A stretch of DNA of 40,526 nt from Pseudomonas sp. (GCF_030684895.1 NZ_JAUXXP010000035.1:1-40526), one strand, 5' to 3'. Shown: positions 17,203 through 26,018, numbered from the stretch's first letter. The notes: a model not told the origin generated them from the sequence alone. A program made the numbers and translations.

Positions 17203-18561
17203 ATGAGCCGCATTCTGGGTTTCAAGCTGGGCGCTATTGCCTTGCTGATTTTGTTATTGCTGGTCCCGCTGTCGATGATCGGCGGGCTGGTGAGTGAGCG
17301 GCAGTATCAGCGCGCCGAGGTGCTGCAGGACATCGCGCGCAGTTCCAGCTACCGCCAACAGCTCACCGGGCCGATTCTGGTGATGCCCTACACCAAGGTC
17401 TGGCACCTGTGGAAAACTCACCCCAAGAGCGGCGAGCGCTATATGGAAGAGCAGCGCACGAGCGGCCGTTTGTACTTTCTGCCGGAGCGCTTTGTGCTCA
17501 ATGGTCACGTCGCCACCGAGGAGCGCGCGCGCGGCATCTATAAGGCGCTGCTGTACCGCAGCGACAACCAGATCAGCGGTGCCTTCAAGCTGCCGGCGCG
17601 CCTGGGGCTGGGCGATGAGCTGGGCCTGTACCAATTTGACCGGCCCTTCCTCTCGGTCGGCATCAGCGATATCCGTGGCATCAGCAATGACCTGCAGCTG
17701 CGCTTCAACGGCATGAACCTGAGCTTTGCCCCCGGCAGCGCCGAGGAGCGTTTCGGCGCCGGTGTGCATGCGCCGCTGCCAGCGCTGGATACCCAGGGTG
17801 GGCAAGTGCTGGAGTTCGCCTTCGACCTCAAACTGCAGGGCACCGAACAACTGAGCATCACCCCGGTGGGTCGCGACAGTCGCGTCGAGCTGACCTCCAC
17901 CTGGCCGCACCCCAGCTTTGTCGGGGAATACCTGCCGAGCAGCCGTGAAGTGTCGGACAAGGGCTTCAAGGCGCAGTGGCAGACCAGTTTCTTCGCCACC
18001 AACCTGGAAGAGGCGCTGGCCGATTGCGTGCGCGGTGACAGCTGCAACGCGCTGACCGCGCGCAACTTCGGCGTGAGCTTTGTCGACCCGGTTGACCAGT
18101 ACCTGAAGACCGAGCGGGCGATCAAATATGCCCTGCTGTTTATCGGTCTGACCTTCGCCGTGTTCTTCCTCTTTGAGGTGCTCAAGCGCATGGCCGTGCA
18201 CCCGGTGCAGTACGCCCTGGTGGGCATGTCGCTGGCACTGTTCTACCTGTTGCTGCTGTCGCTGTCCGAGCACCTGAGCTTTGCCCTGGCCTACGGCATT
18301 GCGGCGACCGCCTGCGTGCTGCTGATCGGCTTCTACGTCAGTTACGTGCTGCACAGCGCCCTGCGCGGCGCGGGTTTTGCCACCTTGCTGGCGCTGCTCT
18401 ACGGCATGTTGTTCGGCCTGCTTGGGGCCGAGGACTACGCCCTGCTGATGGGCTCGGTACTGGTGTTCGGCGTGCTCGCCGGGGTGATGGTACTGACCCG
18501 CAAACTCGACTGGTACGGCGTCGGTCGCCAGCCACTGGCCAGCCCAGCCAGCGACCTTTGA
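17203..18561 (+). CDS. creD: Inner-membrane protein CreD
   Basis: A 452-residue inner-membrane protein of the CreD/CET family. One helix lies near 9-30 (AIALLILLLLVPLSMIGG). A large periplasmic domain (about 35-305) contains DLQLRFNGMNLSFAPGS, and a C-terminal bundle of five or six helices follows (from about 308, YALLFIGLTFAVFFLF). CreD is the main output of CreBC in Pseudomonas and affects envelope integrity and beta-lactam response. GGAGAG lies 7 bases before the ATG. I looked for the TTCAC-N6-TTCAC CreB tag in the upstream 256 bp and did not find it. creD is separated from creBC by 6.7 kb; a strong terminator follows. Confidence 0.93.
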   Translation: MSRILGFKLGAIALLILLLLVPLSMIGGLVSERQYQRAEVLQDIARSSSYRQQLTGPILVMPYTKVWHLWKTHPKSGERYMEEQRTSGRLYFLPERFVLNGHVATEERARGIYKALLYRSDNQISGAFKLPARLGLGDELGLYQFDRPFLSVGISDIRGISNDLQLRFNGMNLSFAPGSAEERFGAGVHAPLPALDTQGGQVLEFAFDLKLQGTEQLSITPVGRDSRVELTSTWPHPSFVGEYLPSSREVSDKGFKAQWQTSFFATNLEEALADCVRGDSCNALTARNFGVSFVDPVDQYLKTERAIKYALLFIGLTFAVFFLFEVLKRMAVHPVQYALVGMSLALFYLLLLSLSEHLSFALAYGIAATACVLLIGFYVSYVLHSALRGAGFATLLALLYGMLFGLLGAEDYALLMGSVLVFGVLAGVMVLTRKLDWYGVGRQPLASPASDL

Positions 18562-18566
18562 CCAAT

Positions 18567-18598
18567 AGCGGCGCAGGCCCCGTCTGCGCCGCTTTCTT
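18567..18598 (+). terminator. Intrinsic terminator after creD
   Basis: AGCGGCGCAG pairs perfectly with CTGCGCCGCT (10 bp, 7-base loop) and runs into TTCTT, five bases after the creD stop. This is a convincing Rho-independent terminator. Confidence 0.85.
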
Positions 18599-18617
18599 AC
18601 CTGCGTGGGAGTTGAAC

Positions 18618-18923
18618 ATGATGCGTTTATTGATGCAGTTCTCTGCGTGTTTTGCCCTGGGGCTGGCGGTGGCTTTTATGGTGCTGCTGGGCCTGATGTT
18701 CTGCGGCCAGTTTGACCTGATCAAGGGCCTGCAGCTGACCGGCCAGCCCTTGGCACAGATGAGCCTGCTGCTGTTGCCGGAGGCGTTCTGGGAGAGCCTG
18801 ACCGGCCTGGCCAATGCGCCGCAGAATCGCGAGGTGCAGTCCTTTCTCAGCCTGTGCACGGCGCTGGGTCAGGTCGGCCTGCTGCTGGCGTTTGGCTTCT
18901 TTCGTCTGTGGTATGTGCGATGA
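18618..18923 (+). CDS. Hypothetical membrane protein downstream of creD
   Basis: A 101-residue protein with hydrophobic spans near 5-31 (MQFSACFALGLAVAFMVLLGLMF) and 79-100 (ALGQVGLLLAFGFFRLWYV). No family was recognised. The double ATG at 18618 follows GGGAG at 6 bases, so translation is supported. It lies beyond the creD terminator but only 57 bp from creD, so it may be expressed by read-through or its own promoter. A related short hypothetical gene follows creD in PAO1, as I recall. Confidence 0.65.
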   Translation: MMRLLMQFSACFALGLAVAFMVLLGLMFCGQFDLIKGLQLTGQPLAQMSLLLLPEAFWESLTGLANAPQNREVQSFLSLCTALGQVGLLLAFGFFRLWYVR

Positions 18924-19075
18924 GCGGGCATGTCGGGTTACGCGAAGAGTCGCGCGCCGGGCACGTGCTGGCGCGGCGGATTGCCCACTTATTTGCCGCT
19001 GCGGCGAGCCAGCAGGCAAAGCGTGCAACGGACAAGGCTGCAGCGGTTGGTGATGGGCTTGTGCGGTCGGGATAA
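18920..19075 (+). CDS. Possible 51-residue ORF overlapping the preceding gene by ATGA
   Basis: The ATG overlaps the stop of the previous gene (ATGA), the classic layout for coupled translation. The product MSGHVGLREESRAGHVLARR... is basic and Ala-rich, with no membrane span or known motif. Codon choice is unremarkable. It could be chance: stop-free frames are common in this GC-rich DNA. Confidence 0.3.
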   Translation: MSGHVGLREESRAGHVLARRIAHLFAAAASQQAKRATDKAAAVGDGLVRSG

Positions 19076-19326
19076 CGGTGTGCTTGAGGGGCGTGGTGCA
19101 GGTGTTGTTCGAGGGCGTTTAGCGGGCCGTAGCTGCTATGTCATTCGACTAACGTCCTAGCGCTGACCTTAGCTCTGCTGCATGGCTGTCTAAGGTATTG
19201 TTATATAAGGATAAAAATTGTCTTCCAGGGCGCGCTCAGGCAGCTAATACCAATGTCTATCTGTCGGCCCTAGTGGCCTGCTGCTAGCTTGAGGGTGCAT
19301 GAGAATAACAATAACCGGAGGAGTTT
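19076..19326. other. Leader region before the symporter operon
   Basis: No gene is supported in these 251 bp (403 bp if the 51-residue ORF is not real). The region becomes AT-rich at 19196-19220 (TTGTTATATAAGGATAAAAA), the most promoter-like part, about 110 bp before the first symporter gene, and ends in a strong GGAGGAG ribosome site. I could not place a sigma-54 or CRP-type site with confidence. Confidence 0.45.
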
Positions 19327-19587
19327 ATGACTTCTGAACAAGCTAACGCTGCAGCGTACTGGAAGGCGAATGTTCGGCTGATTACCTGGAGCCTGATTGT
19401 CTGGGCCCTGGTGTCTTACGGCTTCGCCATACTTCTTCGACCGATGCTGGCAGGTATCTCTGTCGGTGGTACTGACCTTGGCTTCTGGTTCGCCCAGCAA
19501 GGTTCGATCATTAGTTTTGTCGTGATCATTTTCTTTTACGCCTGGAAAATGAACAAACTCGATAAACAATTCGGTGTCGAGGAATAA
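19327..19587 (+). CDS. DUF4212 small subunit of sodium:solute symporter
   Basis: An 86-residue protein with two membrane helices (about 17-40 WSLIVWALVSYGFAILL and 58-75 SIISFVVIIFFYAWKMN), matching DUF4212, the small partner of VC_2705-type sodium:solute symporters. It is probably needed for assembly or activity of the large subunit, as YjcH sits beside ActP. The GGAGGAG site precedes the ATG. The stop is 3 bases before the symporter ATG, whose ribosome site GAGG is inside this gene's end. Confidence 0.9.
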   Translation: MTSEQANAAAYWKANVRLITWSLIVWALVSYGFAILLRPMLAGISVGGTDLGFWFAQQGSIISFVVIIFFYAWKMNKLDKQFGVEE

Positions 19588-19590
19588 TCC

Positions 19591-21360
19591 ATGAGCCAGT
19601 TTGTAATCAATATGCTGTTTGTGGGCGCCTCCTTCGCGCTCTACTTCGGCATCGCTGTCTGGGCACGTGCCGGCTCGACTAAAGAGTTCTATGTCGCCGG
19701 CGGTGGTGTTCACCCTGTCACCAACGGCATGGCAACTGCAGCCGACTGGATGTCCGCGGCTTCTTTTATTTCCATGGCCGGTCTGATCGCCGCCGGTGGT
19801 TATGCCAACTCAACCTTTCTGATGGGCTGGACCGGTGGCTATGTGCTGCTGGCGATGCTGTTGGCGCCCTACCTGCGCAAGTTCGGCAAGTTCACTGTGC
19901 CGGACTTTATCGGTGATCGCTTCTACAGCAACGGCGCACGTCTGGCTGCAGTGGTCTGCCTGATCATCATCTGCGTCACGTATGTGATCGGTCAGATGGC
20001 CGGTGCCGGCGTGGCGTTCTCGCGCTTCCTCGAAGTGAGCAACTCCACCGGTATCTGGATCGCTGCCGGCGTGGTGTTCTGCTATGCGGTATTCGGCGGG
20101 ATGAAGGGCATTACCTACACCCAGGTTGCCCAGTACGTGGTGTTGATCATCGCCTACACCATTCCTGCGGTGTTTATCTCCCTGCAGCTGACGGGCAATC
20201 CGATTCCGATGTTCGGCATGTTCAGCGAACATACCGAGTCAGGTGTGCCGCTGCTGCAGAAGCTCAATGAAGTTGTCGCGGGTCTGGGCTTTACCGACTA
20301 CACCGCCGATGTCACCAACAAGCTGAACATGGTGCTTTTCACCATGTCGCTGATGATTGGTACGGCCGGTTTGCCGCACGTCATCATTCGCTTCTTCACT
20401 GTGCCGAAAGTCGCCGACGCGCGTTGGTCGGCTGGCTGGACCCTGGTGTTTATCTCCCTGCTCTATCTCACCGCGCCGGCTGTGGCCTCCATGGCACGCC
20501 TGAACCTGATGACCACTGTCTATCCGCAGGGTGTCGAGGCTCCAGCGCTGGCCTATGAAGAGCGTCCGGAGTGGGTGAAGACTTGGGAAACAACCGGTCT
20601 GATCAAGTGGGAAGACAAGAACGCTGATGGTCGCATTCAGCTGTACAACGATGCGGCGCCAGCCTTCACTGCGACCGCTGAGGCTCGCGGCTGGAAAGGC
20701 AGCGAGTTGACCGTGAACAACGACATTTTGGTACTGGCTAACCCGGAAATTGCCAACCTGCCGAGCTGGGTTATTGGCCTGATTGCAGCGGGTGCAATTG
20801 CCGCCGCGTTGTCCACCGCTGCCGGTCTATTGCTGGCCATTTCCTCAGCCGTGAGTCATGACCTGATCAAGAACATGATCAATCCGAAAATCAGTGAGAA
20901 GGGGGAAATGCGCGCTGCGCGGATCTCCATGGGGGTCGCGATCCTGCTGGCCACCTGGTTGGGGCTCAATCCACCAGGCTTTGCCGCGCAGGTGGTGGCG
21001 CTGGCCTTCGGTATTGCCGCAGCTACGCTGTTCCCGGCGCTGATGATGGGCATCTTCTCCAAACGGGTAAACGACAAAGGCGCGATTGCCGGCATGCTGG
21101 TCGGTCTGGTGTTTACCGTCGTCTACATCTTCCTGTACCTGGGCTGGTTCTTCATCCCTGGCACTGCGACCTTCGCCAACACCCCGGAGAACTGGATATT
21201 CGGCATCTCGCCGCTGTCCATCGGTACCGTCGGTGCGGTGATCAACTTCGCGGTTGCCTACGCCGTGTCGCTTGCGACCGTCGCGCCGCCGAAGGAGATT
21301 CAGGAATTGGTGGAAAGCGTACGTACTCCCAAAGGTGCTGGTGGCGCGTTGAGCCACTGA
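19591..21360 (+). CDS. VC_2705-family sodium:solute symporter, large subunit
   Basis: A 589-residue transporter of the solute:sodium symporter family with about 13 helices. Typical features are the N-terminal WARAGSTKEFYVAGGGVHP, then NGMATAADWMSAASFISMAGLI (Na+-site region), and PHVIIRFFTVP near 263-275. An extra soluble segment (about 310-390, with EERPEWVKTWETTGLIKWED) is characteristic of the large VC_2705-like branch. The substrate is a small carboxylate such as acetate by analogy to ActP; this is inference. It forms an operon with the DUF4212 gene. In other Gammaproteobacteria such pairs lie beside DUF294 and DnaQ-like genes, here about 8.5 kb away. Confidence 0.92.
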   Translation: MSQFVINMLFVGASFALYFGIAVWARAGSTKEFYVAGGGVHPVTNGMATAADWMSAASFISMAGLIAAGGYANSTFLMGWTGGYVLLAMLLAPYLRKFGKFTVPDFIGDRFYSNGARLAAVVCLIIICVTYVIGQMAGAGVAFSRFLEVSNSTGIWIAAGVVFCYAVFGGMKGITYTQVAQYVVLIIAYTIPAVFISLQLTGNPIPMFGMFSEHTESGVPLLQKLNEVVAGLGFTDYTADVTNKLNMVLFTMSLMIGTAGLPHVIIRFFTVPKVADARWSAGWTLVFISLLYLTAPAVASMARLNLMTTVYPQGVEAPALAYEERPEWVKTWETTGLIKWEDKNADGRIQLYNDAAPAFTATAEARGWKGSELTVNNDILVLANPEIANLPSWVIGLIAAGAIAAALSTAAGLLLAISSAVSHDLIKNMINPKISEKGEMRAARISMGVAILLATWLGLNPPGFAAQVVALAFGIAAATLFPALMMGIFSKRVNDKGAIAGMLVGLVFTVVYIFLYLGWFFIPGTATFANTPENWIFGISPLSIGTVGAVINFAVAYAVSLATVAPPKEIQELVESVRTPKGAGGALSH

Positions 21361-21399
21361 GCATAATCCCCCGATCATCTTTGATCTGGGTCTTACCAG

Positions 21400-21425
21400 C
21401 GGGCCTCCTTGAGAGGCCCGTTTTA
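21400..21425 (+). terminator. Intrinsic terminator after the symporter
   Basis: CGGGCCTC pairs with GAGGCCCG (8 bp, loop CTTGA) followed by TTTTATTT, 39 bases after the stop. A convincing Rho-independent terminator. Confidence 0.9.
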
Positions 21426-21474
21426 TTTCCAGTCATCGATAGCGCCACCCTTCGGGCCGTCGCTGCGCAGCGTT

Positions 21475-21498
21475 AAAACTGCGCCAGGCAGTTTTTTA
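21475..21498 (+). terminator. Second hairpin with T-tract, just before the next gene
   Basis: AAAACTGC pairs with GCAGTTTT (loop GCCAG) and is followed by TTATTTT. It ends about 20 bases before the ATG at 21516 and directly precedes that gene's GGGAG site. It may back up the symporter terminator, or act as a leader hairpin controlling the downstream gene. Confidence 0.7.
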
Positions 21499-21515
21499 TT
21501 TTCGGGAGTCAGTCA

Positions 21516-22022
21516 ATGCTGTGGACAATACTTGCCATCGTGGTATCGGGGCTGGGGGCTGCTGGTATTGCCATGCTGCTGCGCAAACTGACGCGCAACC
21601 GCCTGCCCAAGTGGATCATTCCGGCGTTTGGCGGTTTGGGCATGCTGAGCTACCAGATTTATTACGAGTACTCTTGGTTTGACCACCAGCTGCAGCGTCA
21701 GCCGGCTGAGTCCGTACTGGTAGCCAGTGAAACCGGCGAGGTGTTCTGGCGGCCCTGGACGTTTTACTGGCCAATGACCAAGGCCTTCACCGTGCTCGAC
21801 AGTAAAAGCCTGCAGCGTCAGGAGACAGAGGCGGGCGTGATCAGCGCCTTTAATCTCTACCGCTTTGAAAAGCAGCACGTCGACCACGTCAGCCATCAGG
21901 CGCATCTGCTCAACTGCACCACGGCAGAGTTGCTGCCTTTGGACGCAGGCAAAAAGCCGCTGCTGGATCAGTTAAAAGTCGTAGCTAAAGAGGATGCGCT
22001 CTACCGGCAGGTTTGCCAGTAG
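21516..22022 (+). CDS. Hypothetical membrane-anchored protein
   Basis: A 168-residue protein with two hydrophobic N-terminal segments (about 2-22 LWTILAIVVSGLGAAGIAMLL and 33-47) and a soluble C-terminal part of about 120 residues, rich in aromatic residues (GEVFWRPWTFYWPMTKAF) and with a late pair of cysteines (LLNCTTAE, RQVCQ). No family or function was recognised. GGGAG lies 7 bases before the ATG. It converges on the iron cluster. Confidence 0.7.
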   Translation: MLWTILAIVVSGLGAAGIAMLLRKLTRNRLPKWIIPAFGGLGMLSYQIYYEYSWFDHQLQRQPAESVLVASETGEVFWRPWTFYWPMTKAFTVLDSKSLQRQETEAGVISAFNLYRFEKQHVDHVSHQAHLLNCTTAELLPLDAGKKPLLDQLKVVAKEDALYRQVCQ

Positions 22023-22101
22023 TAGGCCGCAGCACCTACACCGATTCCCCTCGCTAATACATGCAGGTTACCGACCGGCTCGCCCTGATCCCTTTGCGGG
22101 T

Positions 22102-22284
22102 TTACGGGCGCCGGGTTTGGCTGCGCTGCAGCAACGGCCAGCAGCCAAGTACGGCCGGTAGCCCGAGGCCAAGCCAGGCCACGGCATCCCAGCCGCCATC
22201 ACCCAGTAGCGCACTGATCAGGCCGATGGCGCTGAGCAGGCCGATCAGCAGCGGTAAGGCGAAGGTCGATTGGCGCCAGTTCAT
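22102..22284 (-). CDS. 60-residue membrane protein coupled to the PepSY gene
   Basis: A 60-residue hydrophobic protein with two spans (about 8-26 FALPLLIGLLSAIGLISALL and 33-51) and a basic tail QRSQTRRP. Its ATG overlaps the PepSY-gene stop as ATGA, so translation is probably coupled. Similar small membrane proteins occur next to PepSY genes in siderophore clusters; no family name is certain. Confidence 0.65.
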   Translation of the reverse strand: MNWRQSTFALPLLIGLLSAIGLISALLGDGGWDAVAWLGLGLPAVLGCWPLLQRSQTRRP

Positions 22285-23417
22285 GCTGTTGTCTCCGTGC
22301 GCTCACGTTGTGTCGCTGGGGTGCGCCGGCGTATCCACCAGAGGTACAGGCCGCTGCCGAGCACAACGATGGTCAGCACATCCAGCACCGCCCAGAGCAC
22401 TTTCATCGGCATGCCGCCGTAGTCACCAAAATGCAGCGGTTGCGACATCGACAGGGCATCCATGTACCAGGGCCGTTGGCCGATGGCGGTGACGTCCAGG
22501 CTGCGCGCATCGATCAGCACCGGCGTCCACAGGTGCGCAGTGAGGTGCGTATTGCCCTTCATAAACACGCTGTAGTGGTGCTCGCTGGAAAAGCGCGTGC
22601 CGGGGAAGGCGATAAAGTCCGGCTGCATACCCGGCGTGGCCTGCGCCGCGATAGTCAGCACCTGGTTGACCGGCGCGCGCTGGGTCAGCGGCGGGGCCGC
22701 GCGGTACGGCTCGACCATCGCTGCCAGGGACTCGCTGCGCCAGGCGCTGATCAGCAGATCGGCGCAGGCGCTGATTACCCCGGTCACGCCCACCACCAGC
22801 GCCCAGGTCAGGGTGACGATACCGATCAGGTTGTGCAGGTCGAGCCAGCGCGTGCGGGTGGCTTTCTCCCGGCGCACTTCGGCGAATTTCAGCCGACGCA
22901 TAAACGGCGCATAAAGCACCACGCCGGAGATGATCGCCACCACAAACAGCAGGCCCATTAACGCCAGCAGCAGCTTGCCGGGCAGGCCGGCGAACATGTC
23001 CACATGCAAGCGCAGGATGACCATCAGGATGCCGCCATTGGCCGCCGGCATCTCCAGCGCCTCGCCGCTGCGCGCATCGAGCATAAAGGTGTGCGAGGCG
23101 TTCGGCTCGGTGCCGGCGGTGGCGGCGGTAATCGCCACCACGCCGTTGGGCTCGTCGTCCTCGAAACCGAAGTACTGCACCACTTCGCCCGGCCGGTGCC
23201 GCTCGGCTGCGTTGACCAGTTGCTGCAGGCTCAGGTGCGGCGCGTCCGCCGGCATTTCACGCAGCTCGGGCGCTTCACCGAGCAGGTGCTCCAGCTCGTG
23301 GTGGAAGATCAGCGGCAACCCGGTTAGCGCCAGCATCAGCAGAAACAGGGTGCAGATCAGGCTGGTCCAGGTGTGCACCTGGGACCAGCGGCGGATGGTG
23401 GTGGCTTTCATCGGCAT
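22281..23417 (-). CDS. PepSY-associated inner-membrane protein, probable siderophore reductase type
   Basis: A 378-residue four-helix membrane protein of the PepSY_TM family. Helices are near 16-38, 136-165 (LLLALMGLLFVVAIISGVVLYAPF), 192-216 and 342-362 (WAVLDVLTIVVLGSGLYLWWI). Histidines within or beside the helices (HTW, HH, RLHVDM, DLHN, PLHFGDYGG) fit the heme-binding FoxB-like reductases that free iron from ferric siderophores. It lies 55 bp downstream of the TonB receptor on the same strand. The start at 23417 or the second Met two codons later are both possible. Confidence 0.82.
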   Translation of the reverse strand: MPMKATTIRRWSQVHTWTSLICTLFLLMLALTGLPLIFHHELEHLLGEAPELREMPADAPHLSLQQLVNAAERHRPGEVVQYFGFEDDEPNGVVAITAATAGTEPNASHTFMLDARSGEALEMPAANGGILMVILRLHVDMFAGLPGKLLLALMGLLFVVAIISGVVLYAPFMRRLKFAEVRREKATRTRWLDLHNLIGIVTLTWALVVGVTGVISACADLLISAWRSESLAAMVEPYRAAPPLTQRAPVNQVLTIAAQATPGMQPDFIAFPGTRFSSEHHYSVFMKGNTHLTAHLWTPVLIDARSLDVTAIGQRPWYMDALSMSQPLHFGDYGGMPMKVLWAVLDVLTIVVLGSGLYLWWIRRRTPATQRERTETTA

Positions 23418-23472
23418 ATCCAGAAATGCCTGCGCCGCCCGGTATGGCGGCGTAGGGTTGCTGCGTGGGTGC

Positions 23473-25878
23473 TTACCAGGCGTAGTTGAGGCTGGCGGTC
23501 ACGCGGCGTGGATCGCCGGCATAGCAGTAGAAGCCGTCGCAGGTGGCCAGGTATTCCTTGTCGAACAGGTTGTTGGCGTTGAGCGCCACGCTGGCGCCGT
23601 ACAGGCTGCTGTCGAGATGGCCGAGGTCATAACGCACAGCGGCGTCGTAGACGGTGTAGGCGTTGGAATGGCCATCCGCTGTGTCGCGCACGAAGCCGAT
23701 GCTGCCGACAGAAATATTGTCGGTGGCACCAACATAACGAGCACCGAAACCGATGCCGACGCCAGCCAGTGGACCCACCGACCAGTCGTAGTCAGCCCAC
23801 AAGGCGGCCTGATGCTCTGGGGTCAGCGGTAGCGCGCGGTTCTTGTCGCGAGGATCACCGACGTTGGTCATCTTGCTGTTGGCGTAGGTGTAAGAGGCGG
23901 TCAGCTTGAAATTCGCGGTCACGTTGCCGATCGCTTCCAGCTCGAAACCACGGACTTGCACTTCCTCCAGGGGCTGGGTGGCTCCCAGGGTGTTGGTGCT
24001 GACGATGTTCTGCCGTTTCAGGTCATACGCCGCAGCGGTGAACAGCATGTCGCTGCCAGGCGGCTGATACTTGATCCCCAGTTCATACTGTTTGCCTGTG
24101 CTCGGCTGGAATGCTTTGCCCTCACTGCCACCCGCTTCCGCCTGGAAGGATTCGGCGTAAGAAATGTAAGGGGTGAAGCCGGAGTCGAACACGTAGCTCA
24201 GCGCTGCGTTGCCGCTGAATTGGCTGTCGCGACGACTGTCCTTGGCATCGTTGGCGTTGTAGAACACCGAGTCGGTATCCAGTTTGTCCCAGCGGCCGCC
24301 GAGGGTCAGGCGCCAGGCGTCGAGTGCCATCTGATCCTGCAGATAGAGGCCGGTGCTTGTGCGCTTCTGGTTGTAGTTCTGAAAAGCCGTGTAGGTGACA
24401 CCGCTGAAGTCCTGTCCGTAAATCGGGCGAATGATGTTGCTGCTGGGAGCCGTGCCGTACAGCCAGCGGTAATCGGTGTCGACGCGCAGATAGTCCACGC
24501 CGAGCAACAGCGTGTGCCCGATTGCGCCCGTGTTGAAATCGGCCTGGACGTTGTTGTCCACGGCGAAGTGGCTGATGTTTTCGTCGTACACGTTGGCACC
24601 GCGCGCCACTGTGCCGTCATCGGCCACCGCAGTGGCCCAGCCGCCAGCGGTGATGATCTGGTTATCCAGTTCGAGCTTGCTATAGCGCAGGTTCTGATTG
24701 AGCTGCCAGATGTCGTTGATACGGTGCTCGAAGGCGTAGCCTAGGGCGTAGAACGTCTTGTCGTAGAACTCCCAGTCAGGGTCGCCAAGGTTCTTGTTGT
24801 AGTCGACCTTGCCGGCTGGGGTGCTCAGCCTGGTGCCTTGCAGGGGCAGGAACTGGCTGGTGCCGCCGGTATCGTCACGGTTGAACTGGCCGAGGAAGGT
24901 CAGTTTGCTGTCGTCGGCAATGTTCCACGTCAGGCTGGGCGCGAGGTTGAAGCGCTGGTCGTCCATATGCTCGATAACGGTGCCACTGTCACGGCCGGTG
25001 CCGCTGAGACGGTAGAGGAAGCGACCGTCATCGTCGATCTTGCCGGTGCTGTCGAAGCTGATCTGTTTGTGTTGGTAGTTGCCAACCTGCAGCTGCACCT
25101 CATGGCTGCTCTCGTCCTGAGGGCGCAGGCTGACGGCGTCCACCAGACCGCCTGGGGGCGTTTGACCGTAGACCGAAGAGGCCGGGCCGCGCAGTACGGC
25201 GACGCGTTCCAGGTTCCAGGTTTCCAGCTTGGCCATGGTGTAGCTGCCCTTGGGCAGCGGCAGACCGTCGAGCATCTGGATCGGCTCGAAACCGCGAATC
25301 TTCATCCAGTCGGCGCGGCTGTCGCTGCCGTAGCTGCTGGCCACCACGCCAGGCATATAGCGCACGGCATCATCGAGGTTCTGCACCTGGCGATCCTGCA
25401 TCTGCTCGCGGGTGGTCACCGAGATCGAGCGCGGTGCTTCCAGCAGTGGTGTGTCGGTCTTGCTGCCAGCCGCTGTGCGTGAGGCCAGGTATCCAGGCGC
25501 AGGGCCCCAGGCGCTTTCCACATTCTGCGCAGCGGTCACCGTAACGTCCGGCAAGGCCACAGCGGCTTGCGGCACAGGCACCAGGCTATAACTGCCGGCA
25601 CTGTTCTGTTGCAGTTGCAGGCCGCTGCCTTGCAGCGCCTGGTGCAGGGCGCCGAGGGCGTTGTAGTCGCCGGCAACCGGGGCCGATTGCTTGTTGGCGG
25701 TCAGCGCGGGGTCGATGCTCAGGACAATACCGGCCTGGCTGGCGATCTGCGTCAGGGTGCTGGCCAGGGGCGCGGCTGGCAGCTGGTAGCTGTCCGCCAG
25801 GGCGGGAGCGCAGACGCTGGCGAGGCTGATGGCAGCGGCAAGCAGGCCGGGGCGAAACAGGGGCAGGGCGCGGGTCAT
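23473..25878 (-). CDS. TonB-dependent hydroxamate siderophore receptor, FiuA/FoxA-like, with signalling domain
   Basis: An 801-residue outer-membrane receptor. Signal peptide 1-28 ends PALA. An STN domain (about 30-105, LPAAPLASTLTQIASQAG) allows signalling to FecR. A TonB-box-like stretch (LPDVTVTAA) follows near 113-121, then a plug (about 140-255, with YMPGVV and VLRGPASSVYGQTPPGG), and a 22-strand barrel ending in an aromatic residue (LNYAW). Length and STN domain match FiuA (ferrichrome) and FoxA (ferrioxamine); position relative to creD and glcB resembles fiuA of PAO1, while the PepSY neighbour recalls foxB. TAGGAGAG precedes the start. Expression should need the ECF sigma factor upstream. 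Confidence 0.9.
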   Translation of the reverse strand: MTRALPLFRPGLLAAAISLASVCAPALADSYQLPAAPLASTLTQIASQAGIVLSIDPALTANKQSAPVAGDYNALGALHQALQGSGLQLQQNSAGSYSLVPVPQAAVALPDVTVTAAQNVESAWGPAPGYLASRTAAGSKTDTPLLEAPRSISVTTREQMQDRQVQNLDDAVRYMPGVVASSYGSDSRADWMKIRGFEPIQMLDGLPLPKGSYTMAKLETWNLERVAVLRGPASSVYGQTPPGGLVDAVSLRPQDESSHEVQLQVGNYQHKQISFDSTGKIDDDGRFLYRLSGTGRDSGTVIEHMDDQRFNLAPSLTWNIADDSKLTFLGQFNRDDTGGTSQFLPLQGTRLSTPAGKVDYNKNLGDPDWEFYDKTFYALGYAFEHRINDIWQLNQNLRYSKLELDNQIITAGGWATAVADDGTVARGANVYDENISHFAVDNNVQADFNTGAIGHTLLLGVDYLRVDTDYRWLYGTAPSSNIIRPIYGQDFSGVTYTAFQNYNQKRTSTGLYLQDQMALDAWRLTLGGRWDKLDTDSVFYNANDAKDSRRDSQFSGNAALSYVFDSGFTPYISYAESFQAEAGGSEGKAFQPSTGKQYELGIKYQPPGSDMLFTAAAYDLKRQNIVSTNTLGATQPLEEVQVRGFELEAIGNVTANFKLTASYTYANSKMTNVGDPRDKNRALPLTPEHQAALWADYDWSVGPLAGVGIGFGARYVGATDNISVGSIGFVRDTADGHSNAYTVYDAAVRYDLGHLDSSLYGASVALNANNLFDKEYLATCDGFYCYAGDPRRVTASLNYAW

Positions 25879-26018
25879 TACGAAACTCTCCTAAGCGGGA
25901 ATGCATCTCAATAACCTGTTGCCGAAGCAGAATGGAAAAGTGACAGGGTCGGCTGAAATTATTTTTTAGCGAGATCCAAAGGCGCTGTTGTCGACCCCTA
26001 ACCGGACGCCGGTTCTTT

